A stretch of DNA of 64,000 bases, taken from assembly GCA_951799425.1 (NCBI GenBank), contig OX637394.1, positions 4,227,501 through 4,291,500 of the forward strand. Direction: 5' to 3'. Of this stretch, positions 36,188-48,300 are shown in pieces (within the stretch, counting starts at the first letter, position 1; each line of letters begins with the position of its first letter). The notes beneath the pieces are model-generated. The model was not told where the DNA came from, ran no database searches, and saw nothing but the letters and a program-made list of their open reading frames with translations. Both the position numbers and the translations under genes were made by a program. Source of the stretch: Ilex aquifolium. Its lineage: Eukaryota > Streptophyta > Magnoliopsida > Aquifoliales > Aquifoliaceae.

Positions 36188-37320
36188 GCCCTTTTATCCC
36201 TACCATAAATAGTACATACATAATTGAATGTGAAACTTTCAAGATTATAATGTAAGAATTTCAAGATTCTTTTTTATATTTGTGTATCATTTGAATTTTG
36301 AAATTTCATATCTATATAATAAAGTAGCTTACAATTCAAATTTCAAAAGATAAACAAAATGACTTTTACTTTTCGCGGTTCAGATCGCTTTAAATTTTAC
36401 TTTAAAGTTAATCTAACGGCTAATATTAACACCCTAAATTTAATAGGAAAAAATAGGCTTCTAAGGGTATATTTGGAGTGACTTTTTAAAAGTATTTCTA
36501 GAAATTATTTATCATAAATACTTTAAAAAAAAAATAGTGTTTGAAATCGTTACACCATTACCTCTACCACCATCACCACCATTGTCACCGCCGCCACCGC
36601 CGCCACCACCACTACCACTACCACCACCATCGTCGTCGTCGCCACCATCGTTGCCACCGCCACCACCACCACCACCATCGCCTCCGCCACTACCGTCGCC
36701 GCCCCCACCACTGTCTCCCCCAATGCCACCACCACCGCCACAAACCATCACCATCTCCTACCACCACCACTGTCGCCCTCCACCTCTCACCCCCACTACA
36801 AACCGATGCTTAAATTCTTTTATCTCTTCTCTATGTTTGTGATTTGATTTTGGATATGAAAACAAATATATTTATTGTTTATCATTTTTTATTATTTTGT
36901 GCATTCAGGCACATGTAATAACTAGTATATATATATAGTGACAATGGAGGTCCAATCAATGCAAACAGTGTCACCAAAGAGAGACACGATATAATGACAA
37001 TGGGGGTCTAATCAGTGGCATCATGTAATGCCCCTTCATAGTGCCCAAATAGTGTCAGTAAAGAGTGACAACAGTAGATTGTACCTAAATGATGACAATA
37101 TATATTTTGTCCACTCAAAGAGTTGCACCTAAAGAGGGAGTCGAAAAAATTGCCATGCAAAGAGTGTCACCAAAGAGAGACACGATATATATATATATAT
37201 GAAATTTTAAAATTCAAATGATACACAAATATCAAAAGGAATCTTGAAAATCTCACATTCTAATCTTGAAAGTCTCACATTCAATTAAGTATGCACTATT
37301 TATGGTAGGGGTAATTATGG
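36188..37320. mobile_element. Foldback element split by a Helitron
   Basis: The left arm (36188-36310) is the inverted copy of the right arm (37198-37320). Both contain CTACCATAAATAGT, then TTGAATGTGA, TTTCAAGATT and TTTGTGTATCATTTGAATTT. A Helitron (36311-36925) sits at the inner end of the left arm. The remaining centre (36926-37197) has a direct repeat GTGTCACCAAAGAGAGACAC at about 36969 and 37160. Weaker similarity may extend beyond the arms. Superfamily unassigned. Confidence 0.65.
36311..36925 (+). mobile_element. Non-autonomous Helitron, same family as 34806-35386
   Basis: 5' TCTATATAATAAAGTAGCTT after a host A; 3' hairpin followed by CTAG before a host T. The core of CCACCR-type repeats spans about 36555-36790. 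It is inserted into the foldback element at 36188-37320, so it is younger than that element. Confidence 0.85.
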
Positions 37321-38026
37321 AATACAATTTAGAAAGAATTTGAAAATGTTTTAAAATGTGTACTTATTGACAATTATTTGATGAAAAAGATGACTTAAAG
37401 GATGATAAGTTTAGAGGTGCTACTTAAAGCTAAATAAGTTTTGAAAAAGACACTCACATCCCATTATCTCAAAAAAAAAAAAGGGTCCGGATTGTTTGAG
37501 AACATTTTATTGGTTTGGTCTAGGCTGGGCCTCCATTAATATTCATGAGACTCCGAATATTTCGCGTTGGTTACTGGGCCTTTATAACGACTGGAGTTGG
37601 GCTGGGCCTAATATGAAGTGTTTTGTTCCCAGTTGCTAGCTGGCCAGTCACCAGATCAAATTCAGATCGTTCTATTCTAAACTATTATTGGTATCGTGCG
37701 ATATACAGGAAATTTGCATGCATCCTTTTTCCTCCCTGTTCTATTTCCACTTCGTGTTTTTTATTATCATCATATCATATGAAAAAATAGATAAAAAATT
37801 AAAGTAATTAAATAATTATTATAAAAAGTGATGGTCATAAAACTATATTTAAAAAAAAATTAAATTAGTGACTCATTTTTTTAAAAACTTTAAATTAATG
37901 ATAGTTAATTGGTAGGGTAAATGAGTAGTTACATGAGAGGTGTGTTCGAATATTACTCATAAAAACCATGTGTGAAAATTAAATAATTGAATACTATAAA
38001 AAAAATGAGGAGGATGACTTTTCAAG
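37321..38026. other. AT-rich intergenic DNA
   Basis: No gene recognised. Confidence 0.5.
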
Positions 38027-38290
38027 TAGGGCTGATAATCGAGCCGAGTAACTCGGGCTTGACTCGTTTTGTACTCAGTTCGGGCTCAGCTCGTTTATCA
38101 TTTTCTAAGTGAACTAAGCTTAAACAATTTTTTCTAACCTAGCCTAAAAGGCTTAACTCGAGTTCGCAAAACTCAGCTCGTTTATATGTAAAATAATCAA
38201 ATTACTCGGGTTCAACTCATTTTTTGCCTAGTTCGAGCTCAACTCATTTTTTAAACAATTCGATGTAAATAAATCAATTAAATCTGACTT
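38027..38290. repeat. Partial MITE with GAGCTCG/AACTCGG motifs
   Basis: It starts TAGGGCTGATAATCGAGCCG and repeats CTCGGGCTTGACTCG-, CAGCTCGTTTAT- and AGTTCGAGCTCAACTC-like words, a pattern typical of plant hAT-type short elements. The matching right end is not visible, so it looks incomplete. Confidence 0.45.
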
Positions 38291-38534
38291 TTAGCAAGTT
38301 ACATTTGAGCTTTCAACCCAATTTCATTATTTAGTTATTTAATATCTCCATTTATATAAATATTTTGAATGGTATTGAATATTGAAATATAATATAATCT
38401 AAATCAATAAAATATAATAGTACAAATTTCCAAATGACAACCCAACTTCTATTAGTGGATTTAAATTCAAAATCAAATTAAAACACTGCAGTGTGTTTTT
38501 TTGAATTTGAAGTTGAACTGCTAAATATTTTCAA

Positions 38535-39509
38535 GGGAAAACTTCAGCCACACCCTTCTTAGTTTACTATATCTTCAATGACACCCCCTCTATTATCAAA
38601 AACATCACTGACACTCCTTATAGTTTATATTTAAACATCACTAACACCCCCTACCATTAAACTACCATTTCTAACAAAAAAAAATAATCTAAAATATAAA
38701 AAATGCTCTTACATAAACCTCATTTAATTTATTTACATAAAATTTTATTAAAATTCGAGCCGATTAAAATTTATTTTTCTACATATTAAAATTTGAATCA
38801 ATTAAAATTTGATTGAAGCTGAATAAATTTTATTTTTTTTAACGTATTAAAATTTGAGTCTATTAAAATTTATTTTTTACATATTAAAATTTGAGTCGAT
38901 TTGAACTCTACCCGAGTTGTTAGCGTCGATTAAAATTCGCTTTCGAGTCGATCAAAATTTATATTTTTTTACTTAATAAAATTCGTGTCAATTAAAATTC
39001 GATTTATTAAAATTTGAGTCAATTAAAATTTATATTTTTTATGTATTAAAATTTGAGCTAATTAAAATTCAATACGAGTTGATTAAAATTTGATTTGAGT
39101 CAATTAAAAATAATTTTTAATTGACTCAAATAGAATTTTAATTAGCCCAAATTTTAATACGTAAAAAATATAATTTTTAATTGTCTCAAATTTTAATATG
39201 TAAAAAAATAAATTTTACTTAGCTTGAATAGAATTTTAATTCACTTGAATTTTAATACGTAAAAAAAATTAGAAAACAGAGGGGGTTTCATTGAAGATAT
39301 GTTTATCTAGAGGGGGTCTCATTGAAGATACACTTACCTAGAGGGGGTGTGGATGAAGTTTGTCCTTAAATATATCATGGGTAATTTAGTAAAATTGTAT
39401 TCTAGTTAATATTTTTAATCAGACAGGGGGTGTCACTGAAAATTCAGAAAATAGAGGGAGTGTCCTTAAAAATATGATAAATGAGAGAGGGAGTGGTTGA
39501 AATTTTTCC
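38535..39509. mobile_element. Mutator-like foldback element, copy 1
   Basis: The terminal repeats GGGAAAACTTCAGCCACACCC and (reverse complement of right) GGAAAAATTTCAACCACTCCC are followed inward by matching TTCAATGACACCCCCT-like blocks. It is flanked by a perfect 9-bp duplication TATTTTCAA (38526-38534, 39510-39518), the Mutator signature. Inside, units like GATTAAAATTTGAGTC are repeated many times and switch orientation near 39100. No transposase. Related to 53902-54768. Confidence 0.8.
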
Positions 39510-39518
39510 TATTTTCAA

Positions 39519-39876
39519 TGATTCAACAACCGTGGCAAGTGCTGAATACTACAAAGGAAATTGGCGATGCATATGCGCGCCACCAACGCTGATTAATGCA
39601 TTTGTGGCGGCCCTGCAAGCTGGAACTGGACGGCATGGAATTAAAGAACAAGAGAACGTGCAGGGCCGTCCGTGCGCAAATGTCGTGATTCATGTTTATC
39701 CACGTGGTTCTGACACTTGAATAACCAGCATAATTAAGTAGACAACGGTGTTGAAATTGTCACGTAATATCATAATTAATAATGTATAAACAAATAAGAA
39801 AATGAATTCCATATAAATCAATAATTATCTGTCCATCTAAACCAACAACTTTCCAATGTTCTTTTATGTAAATCAA
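39519..39876. other. Non-AT-rich island of unknown origin
   Basis: About 39520-39720 is clearly less AT-rich than its surroundings, with a 79-codon frame open across it that begins inside the Mutator-like element. I recognise no domain and no splice pattern. It may be an old gene or transposon fragment. Confidence 0.4.
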
Positions 39877-40009
39877 TTAGGTGTAACTTCGTACCTGAAA
39901 GCATGGTGTAATATGAATGATTTTGAAAGCAATATTGGTGACCGTTGAATGAGTCTATTTGAGACCGTCGAATATGTTTATTGAAATCTGTCTTATTTTA
40001 TACTATAGA
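39877..40009 (-). mobile_element. Very short non-autonomous Helitron (copy 2)
   Basis: Minus strand: starts TCTATAGTATAAAATAAGAC after a host A, ends with a hairpin-like CATGCTTTCAGGTACG, then CTAA before a host T. It is 133 bp long and aligns along its whole length with 841-972. Confidence 0.75.
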
Positions 40010-41304
40010 TAATTATTCAAATGAGATTTACTTTGTCCATTTGAAGTTTTATTATTGATTAGTAATATCATATTAAAAATACTGACGTGGTATATATTTT
40101 CTCGTGCCGACAAGATGAGTTTTTTCTTTATTAACTAAACTCATTAGTATCGGATTCAAGTCATATTGTGTTAATATTTATTTTTAATTCACTCTTGATT
40201 TGTTTAATTTGTGTTCTTATTTAACATATTCTTATAGTCTGGAGATGGGACCAGGAAAATTCTTGAGGATGGACACCTTAATTCTTTTATTTAATTTGTA
40301 ATCAATAAAAATAAAATAATATATATGTACTACATTATATTCGATATGTGAATATTTATTAACGATAATTTAGAGCATAGAACAAAAAAATCACAAATAA
40401 GCAAATTTAGACCAACGGAAAAGAGTTTTAACACAATAAAAATGACTAAACATGTATTTTGACATGTCTTAAAATCATTTTAACAGAAAATTACAATTAA
40501 AGTATATATAAATAGGGTAGACAAAATATAATATATATTTGTAATATCTCATAAATATATATTTATATACCTATATAAAAAAAAATTGAAAATTTCAATG
40601 GTGGGCCAAGGCCCCCGCGCCTTGGTGGATCCGCCATTGCTTGTAGTTTTTTAGTCTGATTTTTGTGGAGTTGTCTGTTTTGATGGGTATAATTGGTCTA
40701 ATCGTTTATCACTTGAAGACTAAAAAGTCTAAATCTAAATTTAATAGTTATATGTGGATTTCGTGTGAAATTTGCAAGTCGTATTTAGCATTGTCCGATC
40801 TACTTATCAAGTATCAAATCTTTAAAAATTCTATATATTATAAACCTAACGCACAAAATAACATGAGATTAACCGTGTTTAGAATCATAGTTTTAAAACT
40901 TGGCTCGGATATTAACTCAGTAAAAAAGACCGGGTTACTAGGTCATTGGTTTAATTGTTGGGTCAATAATTGAACCAGTCATATAATTAATAACAAAAAA
41001 TAATTAATAATAATAGTGAATATGTTAAAAGATTATAATAGCTATTAAAATAACATGTTTTATGTAATAGTAGATGAACTAAAAAGGCAAAAAAATATCG
41101 CTAATTCATTGATTTAATTACACTTGACCAAATAAAATTTAAATTTGGTTACACAGTTGATATAATTTGATAGGGCATAAAAAAATTCACTAATAAGAAT
41201 TGAATAGTTGGTATAAATAGTAACAATGTAGCTCAAAAGTGTACTACAAGAAAATTTAAAAAAAACAGAAGTAGAACAAGGGCAATTTAAAAACACGGCA
41301 TGCA
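40010..41304. other. AT-rich intergenic DNA with a possible MITE
   Basis: No gene. Around 40234-40640 the ends GGAGATGGGACCAGG and (reverse complement) GGCGGATCCACCAAGG resemble the AGTGGCGGAGCCAGG ends of a common plant short element, but the inverted repeat is weak. Confidence 0.4.
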
Positions 41305-41315
41305 ATCCCACATCG
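41305..41315 (+). promoter_or_regulatory. USE-like motif ATCCCACATCG, no snRNA gene found
   Basis: It matches the plant snRNA upstream sequence element RTCCCACATCG exactly. No TATA box follows at the expected 25-35 bp and no U1-U6 or U3 sequence is recognisable downstream. It may be a chance match or transposon-borne. Confidence 0.25.
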
Positions 41316-43388
41316 GAAACCCAGAGAAAGTGAAGAGGATTACCTGCCTTGTAAATTGACAGTTCATTCCCTTGAATCGGTCGTGGCGTTGCTTGGTGGT
41401 CTTGTTAGTAACTTCATATAGTTGAGATAAGCTAGGTGGACATGTGGCTGAGTTTAAAAGCTTTAAGTAATAAATGTGGAAAGTTAGAAGTAGAACCGTC
41501 CGGTTTAAAATAGGTTTTGTGATAATTGTCCGGTTTGAACAGTTCTTAAGTGGCTCTTTTGTATGAACGATCCAAATTTAAAATTTGCTAGGCTTGGCTC
41601 AGGTACAAGTTCACCAGTTCTTCGGGTTATCAAGTCGGGTTAGGTCCTATAGAGTCAGTGGGTTAACCTATCGAGTCGGGTTAGGTTTTTAAAACAGGAC
41701 TTTGGATTTAAAGGTGGTTTACAAATGGATATTAATAAATGGATAGATATTTCATTTAGACCTTCTAAACTTTGTAACTAGAACATATGGACTCCATTAT
41801 GACATATTATACCAACACCCCTATTAGTAACGGATACCTAACCCACATATCAGAGGTTATGGAATGATTATTTTGCCCGTCTAAAATCAAATAAGTTTAG
41901 TCTAACTCAAACTTAGATATTTTACTCTAATTTGACACGATCGGACCAAATTCAAGTCATACCCCATAAAGTATTGTATCCTTTTCTCACTCTTTGTTGT
42001 TTTCTCATCCCCTTTTTCTTGTTAATCATGACCACCAACACTTTTCACCCACAAATCCTTTTTTTTTTTTTACTTCTTCTTCTCTCTCTCCCTTTCCCTC
42101 TATGTTTATCTCTTTTATCCCACGAGTAATACTATGTTTACTAAAGAGTGTTTTTACTAAATGAGTTAGCAACTCCATATCCAATCAAAAATATTTTGAT
42201 CAGAATTTTAGTGGGTCCAAAAATGATCTAGAACTACCAACTCATTTGGTAAAAATATTTTTTGGTAAAAGTTTTGATATGCATAGCATTTTCCCTTCTC
42301 CCACTACCTTTATCCCTTTTTTCCTTGGTTAATCAACACCACCATCGCCGTCCACCCATAGATCCTATCTTCTCTCTCTTCATCTTTCTCTCTGTTGCCT
42401 TCATCCCATTTTCTAGTTAATCAACATCATCGATGCCTTCCACGTATAGATTCTATCTTTTTTTTTCATTTCTCTCCCCTTCCCCCCAATTGTCTTCATC
42501 CCCTTTTCTAGTTAATCACCACGACTCCTCATTTCACCATACCGACTGCCATTCTCCCACTCTTTTTATTATACTCATCATCCTTCTATTTTTCTTTATG
42601 TTCTATTGCCAACTATCCTCATTCGGCCAACCACCCCATCACCACACCTCCATGGCCACCATCAAAGCAAACCCCATCACCACTATGACCACTACGAAAC
42701 CCATCATCGCACCATAAATAGCCACTATAAAACCTATCAGTGCACCATGATGACTACAACCAAAACCATCACCCACACACAAAAAATCTCAATCAAAATA
42801 TCACCAAGCTAAGCCTAATTAGTGGTGGTAATCCATGGTGGTGATGAGTAGTATGTAACGAAGAAGCAAGAGAGAGAGAAAGATGTTGAAGCTGAAGTGG
42901 GTTTGAGCTCTTTTCTCTTTGCAATTGGTTGTGTTATCTATGGGCACTTGTAATGATTTTTGGATTTAGATTGCGTTTGGGTGGAGATTTTACATTGTGT
43001 TTGGAAATTTAAAAAATATTTTGTTGTGAAATATTTGATGGATATTAATTTAGATTTGCAAAAAGATAGGTGGCAGTGGTGAGGATGGCAATGAAAGGGA
43101 GGAGTGGTGATGCCAGTACTAGTGAAGAAAGGGAGGAAAACGATTTTGTAATAAAAATGGATATTACTTGTTAATTTTCAATCAAAATTATTATTGATTA
43201 TGAATTGGTTAAATAATTAGGTAGATAGTGGATTAGTACTAATTAATTTAATAGGGGTATTTTGGGAATTTGATAACCATATATATGCTTGCATGATCAA
43301 ATTTTAACAGTCGTGCTTTGTGACAAAATTTAGGGGCCGGGGGGGGGGGGGGGGGGGGGGGGGGGTGAAGGTAATTTACTCTACCTTC
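41316..43388. other. AT-rich intergenic DNA with a 37-G tract
   Basis: No supportable gene. 41980-42800 is pyrimidine-rich (CT, CCAT words), giving long low-complexity frames with no domain. A run of 37 G occupies 43339-43375. Confidence 0.5.
43339..43375 (+). repeat. Poly(G) tract, 37 bases
   Basis: Uninterrupted G run just left of a hAT-like element. Confidence 0.9.
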
Positions 43389-44025
43389 TAGGGATGGCAT
43401 TGAACCGGAAAAAAGAGGATATTCGTCCAAACCCGTTCCGTTTGGATCGGGGATGGACTATACGTATTGGACGGTAGACCTATACGAAAATACCCGTATA
43501 AACCCGTGCGGGGATGGACTTACCCTTACTCCCGCCCCGTCCCCCTTATATATATTTGTCTCTTTAGTATGGTTAACTATGCAGTGACTTTTTTAATATG
43601 TCTCTTTGTGTTCAATTGGGTTGGTTCAATGTGCGTTTTGGTGGTGTTTCTGGGGCTGTTTCTATGCTATTTTTGGTGCTGTTTTGGGGGCTATTTTGGT
43701 GCTATTCTGGGGCTGCTTCTGGTGCTATTTTTATGGGGCTGTTGTGCTTCTTATGCTTTATTTCTGATATTTCAATCTGCTATAATGTCATCTATTTAAC
43801 TGTGCACGACTGTAGTTAATTACTAGCAATGGAAGTGGGCTTGGGCGGGTACAGGGAAACGGGGACGGGGATGAGGATTATAAATTTACCCGCGGATGGG
43901 GATGGGAATGAAAATTATACCCGTTAGCGGGGGTAGACCGAGGATGAACGAAAGTTTTTTAAGCGAGTACGAGAATGAAAACTATATCCCTGCCCCCACC
44001 CCGCTTCGGTCCATTGACATCCCTA
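43389..44025. mobile_element. hAT-like MITE with TAGGGATGKCAATGG-type ends
   Basis: The left end TAGGGATGGCATTGAACCGG matches the reverse complement of the right end TAGGGATGTCAATGGACCGA. The subterminal regions carry GGGGATGG/ACCCGTATAAACCC-like repeats usual for this class. The centre (about 43560-43800) is T/G-rich low complexity. No 8-bp target duplication is visible, so the superfamily rests on the ends alone. A degraded relative lies at 12005-12540. Confidence 0.65.
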
Positions 44026-44134
44026 TTTCTATGTTCAAACTCTGAAGTCCAACCCACGCACTCCACGTAAGCGATGTGAGAATTACTAGTAAACAAAGTT
44101 TTAGAAAGAGAAAGAGGATATAAAAATATAAAAT

Positions 44135-44176
<42 letters not shown>

Positions 44177-45308
44177 AGAAAATTTTGATAAAAATTATGT
44201 GCACAAGTAGTTTGAGTTAAAGGCTTCTCTCCTGTCCTGGGTTGATGCCGCTTAATTCTCGGCAATGTCGCTCTACGACGCCCGAGAATTGAAGCCGTGG
44301 CCATAAGCAACGCTCTCTTTTTATCTCTCTCATCCCACGCTTCGATCGAACACAAACCCTCATTTCCATTCCTACACACTGAATTCTATGTTTTGATCAA
44401 TTTTCCGAAAGGATTTGAATTATTTGAACGTCAAATGAGAGCTGATCAGCTCCAAAACATACGCACAACAGAGGACGACTGATGAGTGAGACAGAAGCGA
44501 AGAAATCGGTACTGTTCAGATCATACATCCTTTTCGTTTATGTGATTCAATGGTTACATTTAAGTTTTTGATCGATGTGCATCTAGATTTTTGATCACTT
44601 CCGTATTTGAATTGCTCTCGAAATATGATTTTCCAAAGCTAATTTGCTTATTGATGACTAATGATCATGTGATATTGTGGTGATTCAGAATTAATGCTTT
44701 ATTTCCAGATTGAATATCTGATACAGATTGATGTTCTCAGGATCTATACATTGAGATAAAGGACAAGTGATCATCTGGTTATAGCTTCGATTTTGACCAT
44801 TTCTCAATACTTCACGGGGAAAGATCTTGTGCGCAATCAAGGATTTGTTGTTCTGTTCATATGCGGAAGAGGTTGTTTACTTAAGGATATTTGTTCTTTT
44901 GTGAATGCTGGTAAAATATTTGATTTGTTCGGGAGTTGTAGTTGTAGTTGTTGACATGTAACAGCTCTTTGGTTATAGAGTCTGGTTGTAATTAAGGAAA
45001 AGGGAAAAAAGGATCAAAGGAATTATTTAGCTTGGTTTTCTTGAAAAATTAGTTGAAGAACACACAAAATTTATCAGATTAGTTGTTGAATTCAAGTTTC
45101 TGTTGTTATTGCGACAGCAGTTGGAAGTTTGAAGAAAATACTGTCTAGATAGTCGGAGGAATATTTGAGTTTGAATTTGTGCTACCAAGAGAAGTACAGC
45201 GACACAGTTAACTTATATTTGAGTAGTTTTCTCACTCTTGCACAATTTTGGTCAAACTTGAGGGATGGAAAGGAGATAGAGGGTCACAACCATGAAGACA
45301 TTGTTCTT
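44026..45308 (+). promoter_or_regulatory. Promoter and long 5' leader of the Raf-like kinase gene
   Basis: Upstream of ATG 45309 an in-frame stop lies at 45150. Candidate leader exons run from about 44290. A strong-looking donor (AAATCG|GTACTG) lies near 44507, and several AG acceptors occur before 45165, so a spliced 5' UTR is likely. A GA repeat occupies about 44136-44178. Transcription start and leader introns cannot be fixed from sequence. Confidence 0.4.
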
Positions 45309-48300
45309 ATGCAATCAAATAGAGACACGGATTTAGCTGATATGTTGACCATTAAGGCGCCTGGCCATTCTGGTCAACAGATCCAGCGAGAATCAATGTC
45401 TTCTATTTTGGAGGATGGCGTTGCAGCAGGAAAATCTGTAAATAAAAATATATCTGTACCGACAGGTGAGGAATTCTCTGCAGAGTTTCAACAGGACGGT
45501 GCTGCTACAGGAAGAGTTCCCTTTGTGCCTATGTCTCTGAACCATGAGAAGAAAATTGGATTAAATAGTAATCAGAACCATCAGATTAGATATGAGGGAC
45601 TTACAAGAATTCTTGGGTTGAAGAGGATGGATTCTGAGTGTGGTTCTGACATAACTGAGTTTGCTTCTGCACGAGGGTCTTCTGAGGAGATTGAGAATGG
45701 GGCTCATAGTAATAAAGAATGTGATTGTGGTAAGGAAGATGGTACTTGTGGGGATGAACCATGGAAGGCTTTTGGTGAATTGAAGTATGATCAGGCTGCC
45801 ATGGAACCAGGTGCTCTGCACATAGAACAATCTGAATCCTCTCTGTGCCGCCAACCTATTGGATTAGGACTTTCAGATGGTTCTCAATCTGTCAAGATAA
45901 AATTTCTCTGCAGTTTTGGTGGTAAAATCTTGCCTCGACCAAGTGATGGGAAGCTCAGATATGTTGGGGGAGACACTCGGATAATTTCTGTCCAGAAGAA
46001 TCTTTCATGGGAAGAACTCATGAGAAAAGCTTCAGGAATATGCAGGCAGCCACACACAATCAAGTACCAGCTTCCAGGAGAGGATCTTGATGCACTTATA
46101 TCTGTGTCTTCCCATGAGGATCTTCAGAATATGATAGAGGAATACCATGGGCTTGAAAAGCTTGGGGGCTCTCAACGACTCAGGATTTTTTTGATTCCAA
46201 TTAATGAATCAGAAAATACATGTAACATTGATGCTAGCACCATTCAGCAGAGCAATCCTGGTTACAATTATGTTGTTGCCGTGAATAGCATTGTTGATCC
46301 TAGTCCCCATAAAAACTATGATGATCAATGTTTGGCAAGTGAAGTAAGTCACTTGAAAACGAATTTGACTCATAATCCAAGCTTCCACACAAATTCTCCT
46401 TCTTCTTTGCTACCCTTAGAAATCAGGGATGGCTGTGGTGTCTCACAGCCTACTTGGTTTATGAACGAATCCCAAAGTTTGATCATGTCTCCGACTCATT
46501 CTCCTCCTCCTCCAGTGCTGGCTTATCAAGAATCTGTGAATAGTGGTCACACCCAATTATGTAAGGAAAATACATTCTATGGCTGTAATGACAGCACCAG
46601 CTTGTTCAGCACTGCTCCATTGTCCCCTGAAATCTCTAGCAGCGATATTACTGGATATGGTTGTCCCTCGTTTGAGGCACTGACAAATAAGATGTCCTTT
46701 CCTCATGAACAAGATGATATGAGCCAGCCAACCAAATCAAGTGGAGTGCATTCTCACAACCACAATCCCAGTAGAGATTTTGTGGCTTCTCCCATATTTG
46801 ATCGAATTGATAGCAATTCTGATAAATGCTCTTTTGAGAGGCCAGTGCTCAAGGAGAGGACAAATTATTCCGTAAATCCTATCTCACATCTTGATAATCC
46901 AGTGGGTCTATGGTCGGTTTCCAACAAATCCATTGGTTCTCATTGTGGGATGCCACATGCATTTTCTGATTCACAGCTACAGGAACAAGGAAGGAGGTCT
47001 GCATTTTCTGATTCACAGCAGCAGGAACAAGGAGGGAGATCTGCATACTGCTCACAAGAAGGAATGAGCCCATCTTCGCCCTTAAACTTTGCAGCACCAC
47101 CGCTATCCTCCCTGGTGGTCTCGGCTGCTTTGCAGGAAAAGCCAGTTCAACCGCACGAAAACATTGATGTTGTCAATCCTCAATTCCAGATTAAGTTGCT
47201 AAATGTAGAGCCAACTTTCTCTCCCAGTAGGGCAGATCTGCTGAACTTTTCTTTAGCGTCAGAATCATTGAGCAAAGTTGAACTTACTCCAGGGCAGAAT
47301 AAGGATAGTCACAATGGAAAAAACCATTTTTATGGTGAAATGATGAATGACTTTGATGCAAAGGACCCTCTTTTGCAACAGGGTGGGAAGCTTTGTGATA
47401 GTAGGTCAGCTGATACAACTACGGAAGATATGAACAAATCACCAAACCTCATGCGTGACCCAATTTGTTTTCTTGGAGTTGACACTCCAGCACAAGATTG
47501 GCAAGCTTCTTGTCATATGGTTCCCACATCATCGGCAATGCACTTAAATCCTTTTGCAGATACGTTGATGGAGCAACTCCAAGAAAATCAAAAGGAGAAA
47601 GCCCCAGCTGAGTATATTGTCAAAGTACAAAAAACTGCTAATGATCAGCAGCATGTTTTGACAGGAATGATGGGTGGTGAACAGAGGAGTGACATCTCAT
47701 GGGCCAAGAACACAAAAGTTGCAGTGACGATTCAAAGTTCCAAACAACATACTTATCATGACAGTTCTGAATTATCTGATTGCCTAGTTTCTCATGTGTC
47801 CCCTCCGCAAGTACCTGTTGCATATGAGACGGATACGAGTCTCCAAGAACCCATGCTGATGATTTCCGAGGAATTGCACCGTGATGCAGTTCATAATGAA
47901 GCTGGCCAGCACATGAACTTGCATAAACCTACTTTGGCACCGATTCCACCAAAAGATGGCTGTTTTAGGTGGGAAATTTCTCTCCTTGATGATGACTTTG
48001 TCAATTACTCTGATCAAAAAGTTGAAAAGTCAAGCATTGCAGGATGCTCTATTGAGGAGCAAAAGTTAAAAGATATTCCCATATGTAAACATAATGAGCA
48101 AAATCAGCAAAATTTTGTGGGATATGTAGAAGATCTGAATAATAACATATCTCCTGGCATAAAATCTTCCATTGCAACTGTCCCACGCATAGTTCATGCA
48201 ATCGGGAGCAATAACAAATCCCTTACTGCAACGGAAGCTGGTAGGATCATCTTAGAGTCTGATTCTGAGGTAACGTTATCTGGCAATGTGAATTCTGGCT

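Noticed and set aside
42433-42812. Ser/His/Thr-rich frames at 42.4-42.8 kb
   Set aside because: Pyrimidine-rich low complexity with no splice-consistent extension or recognisable domain.
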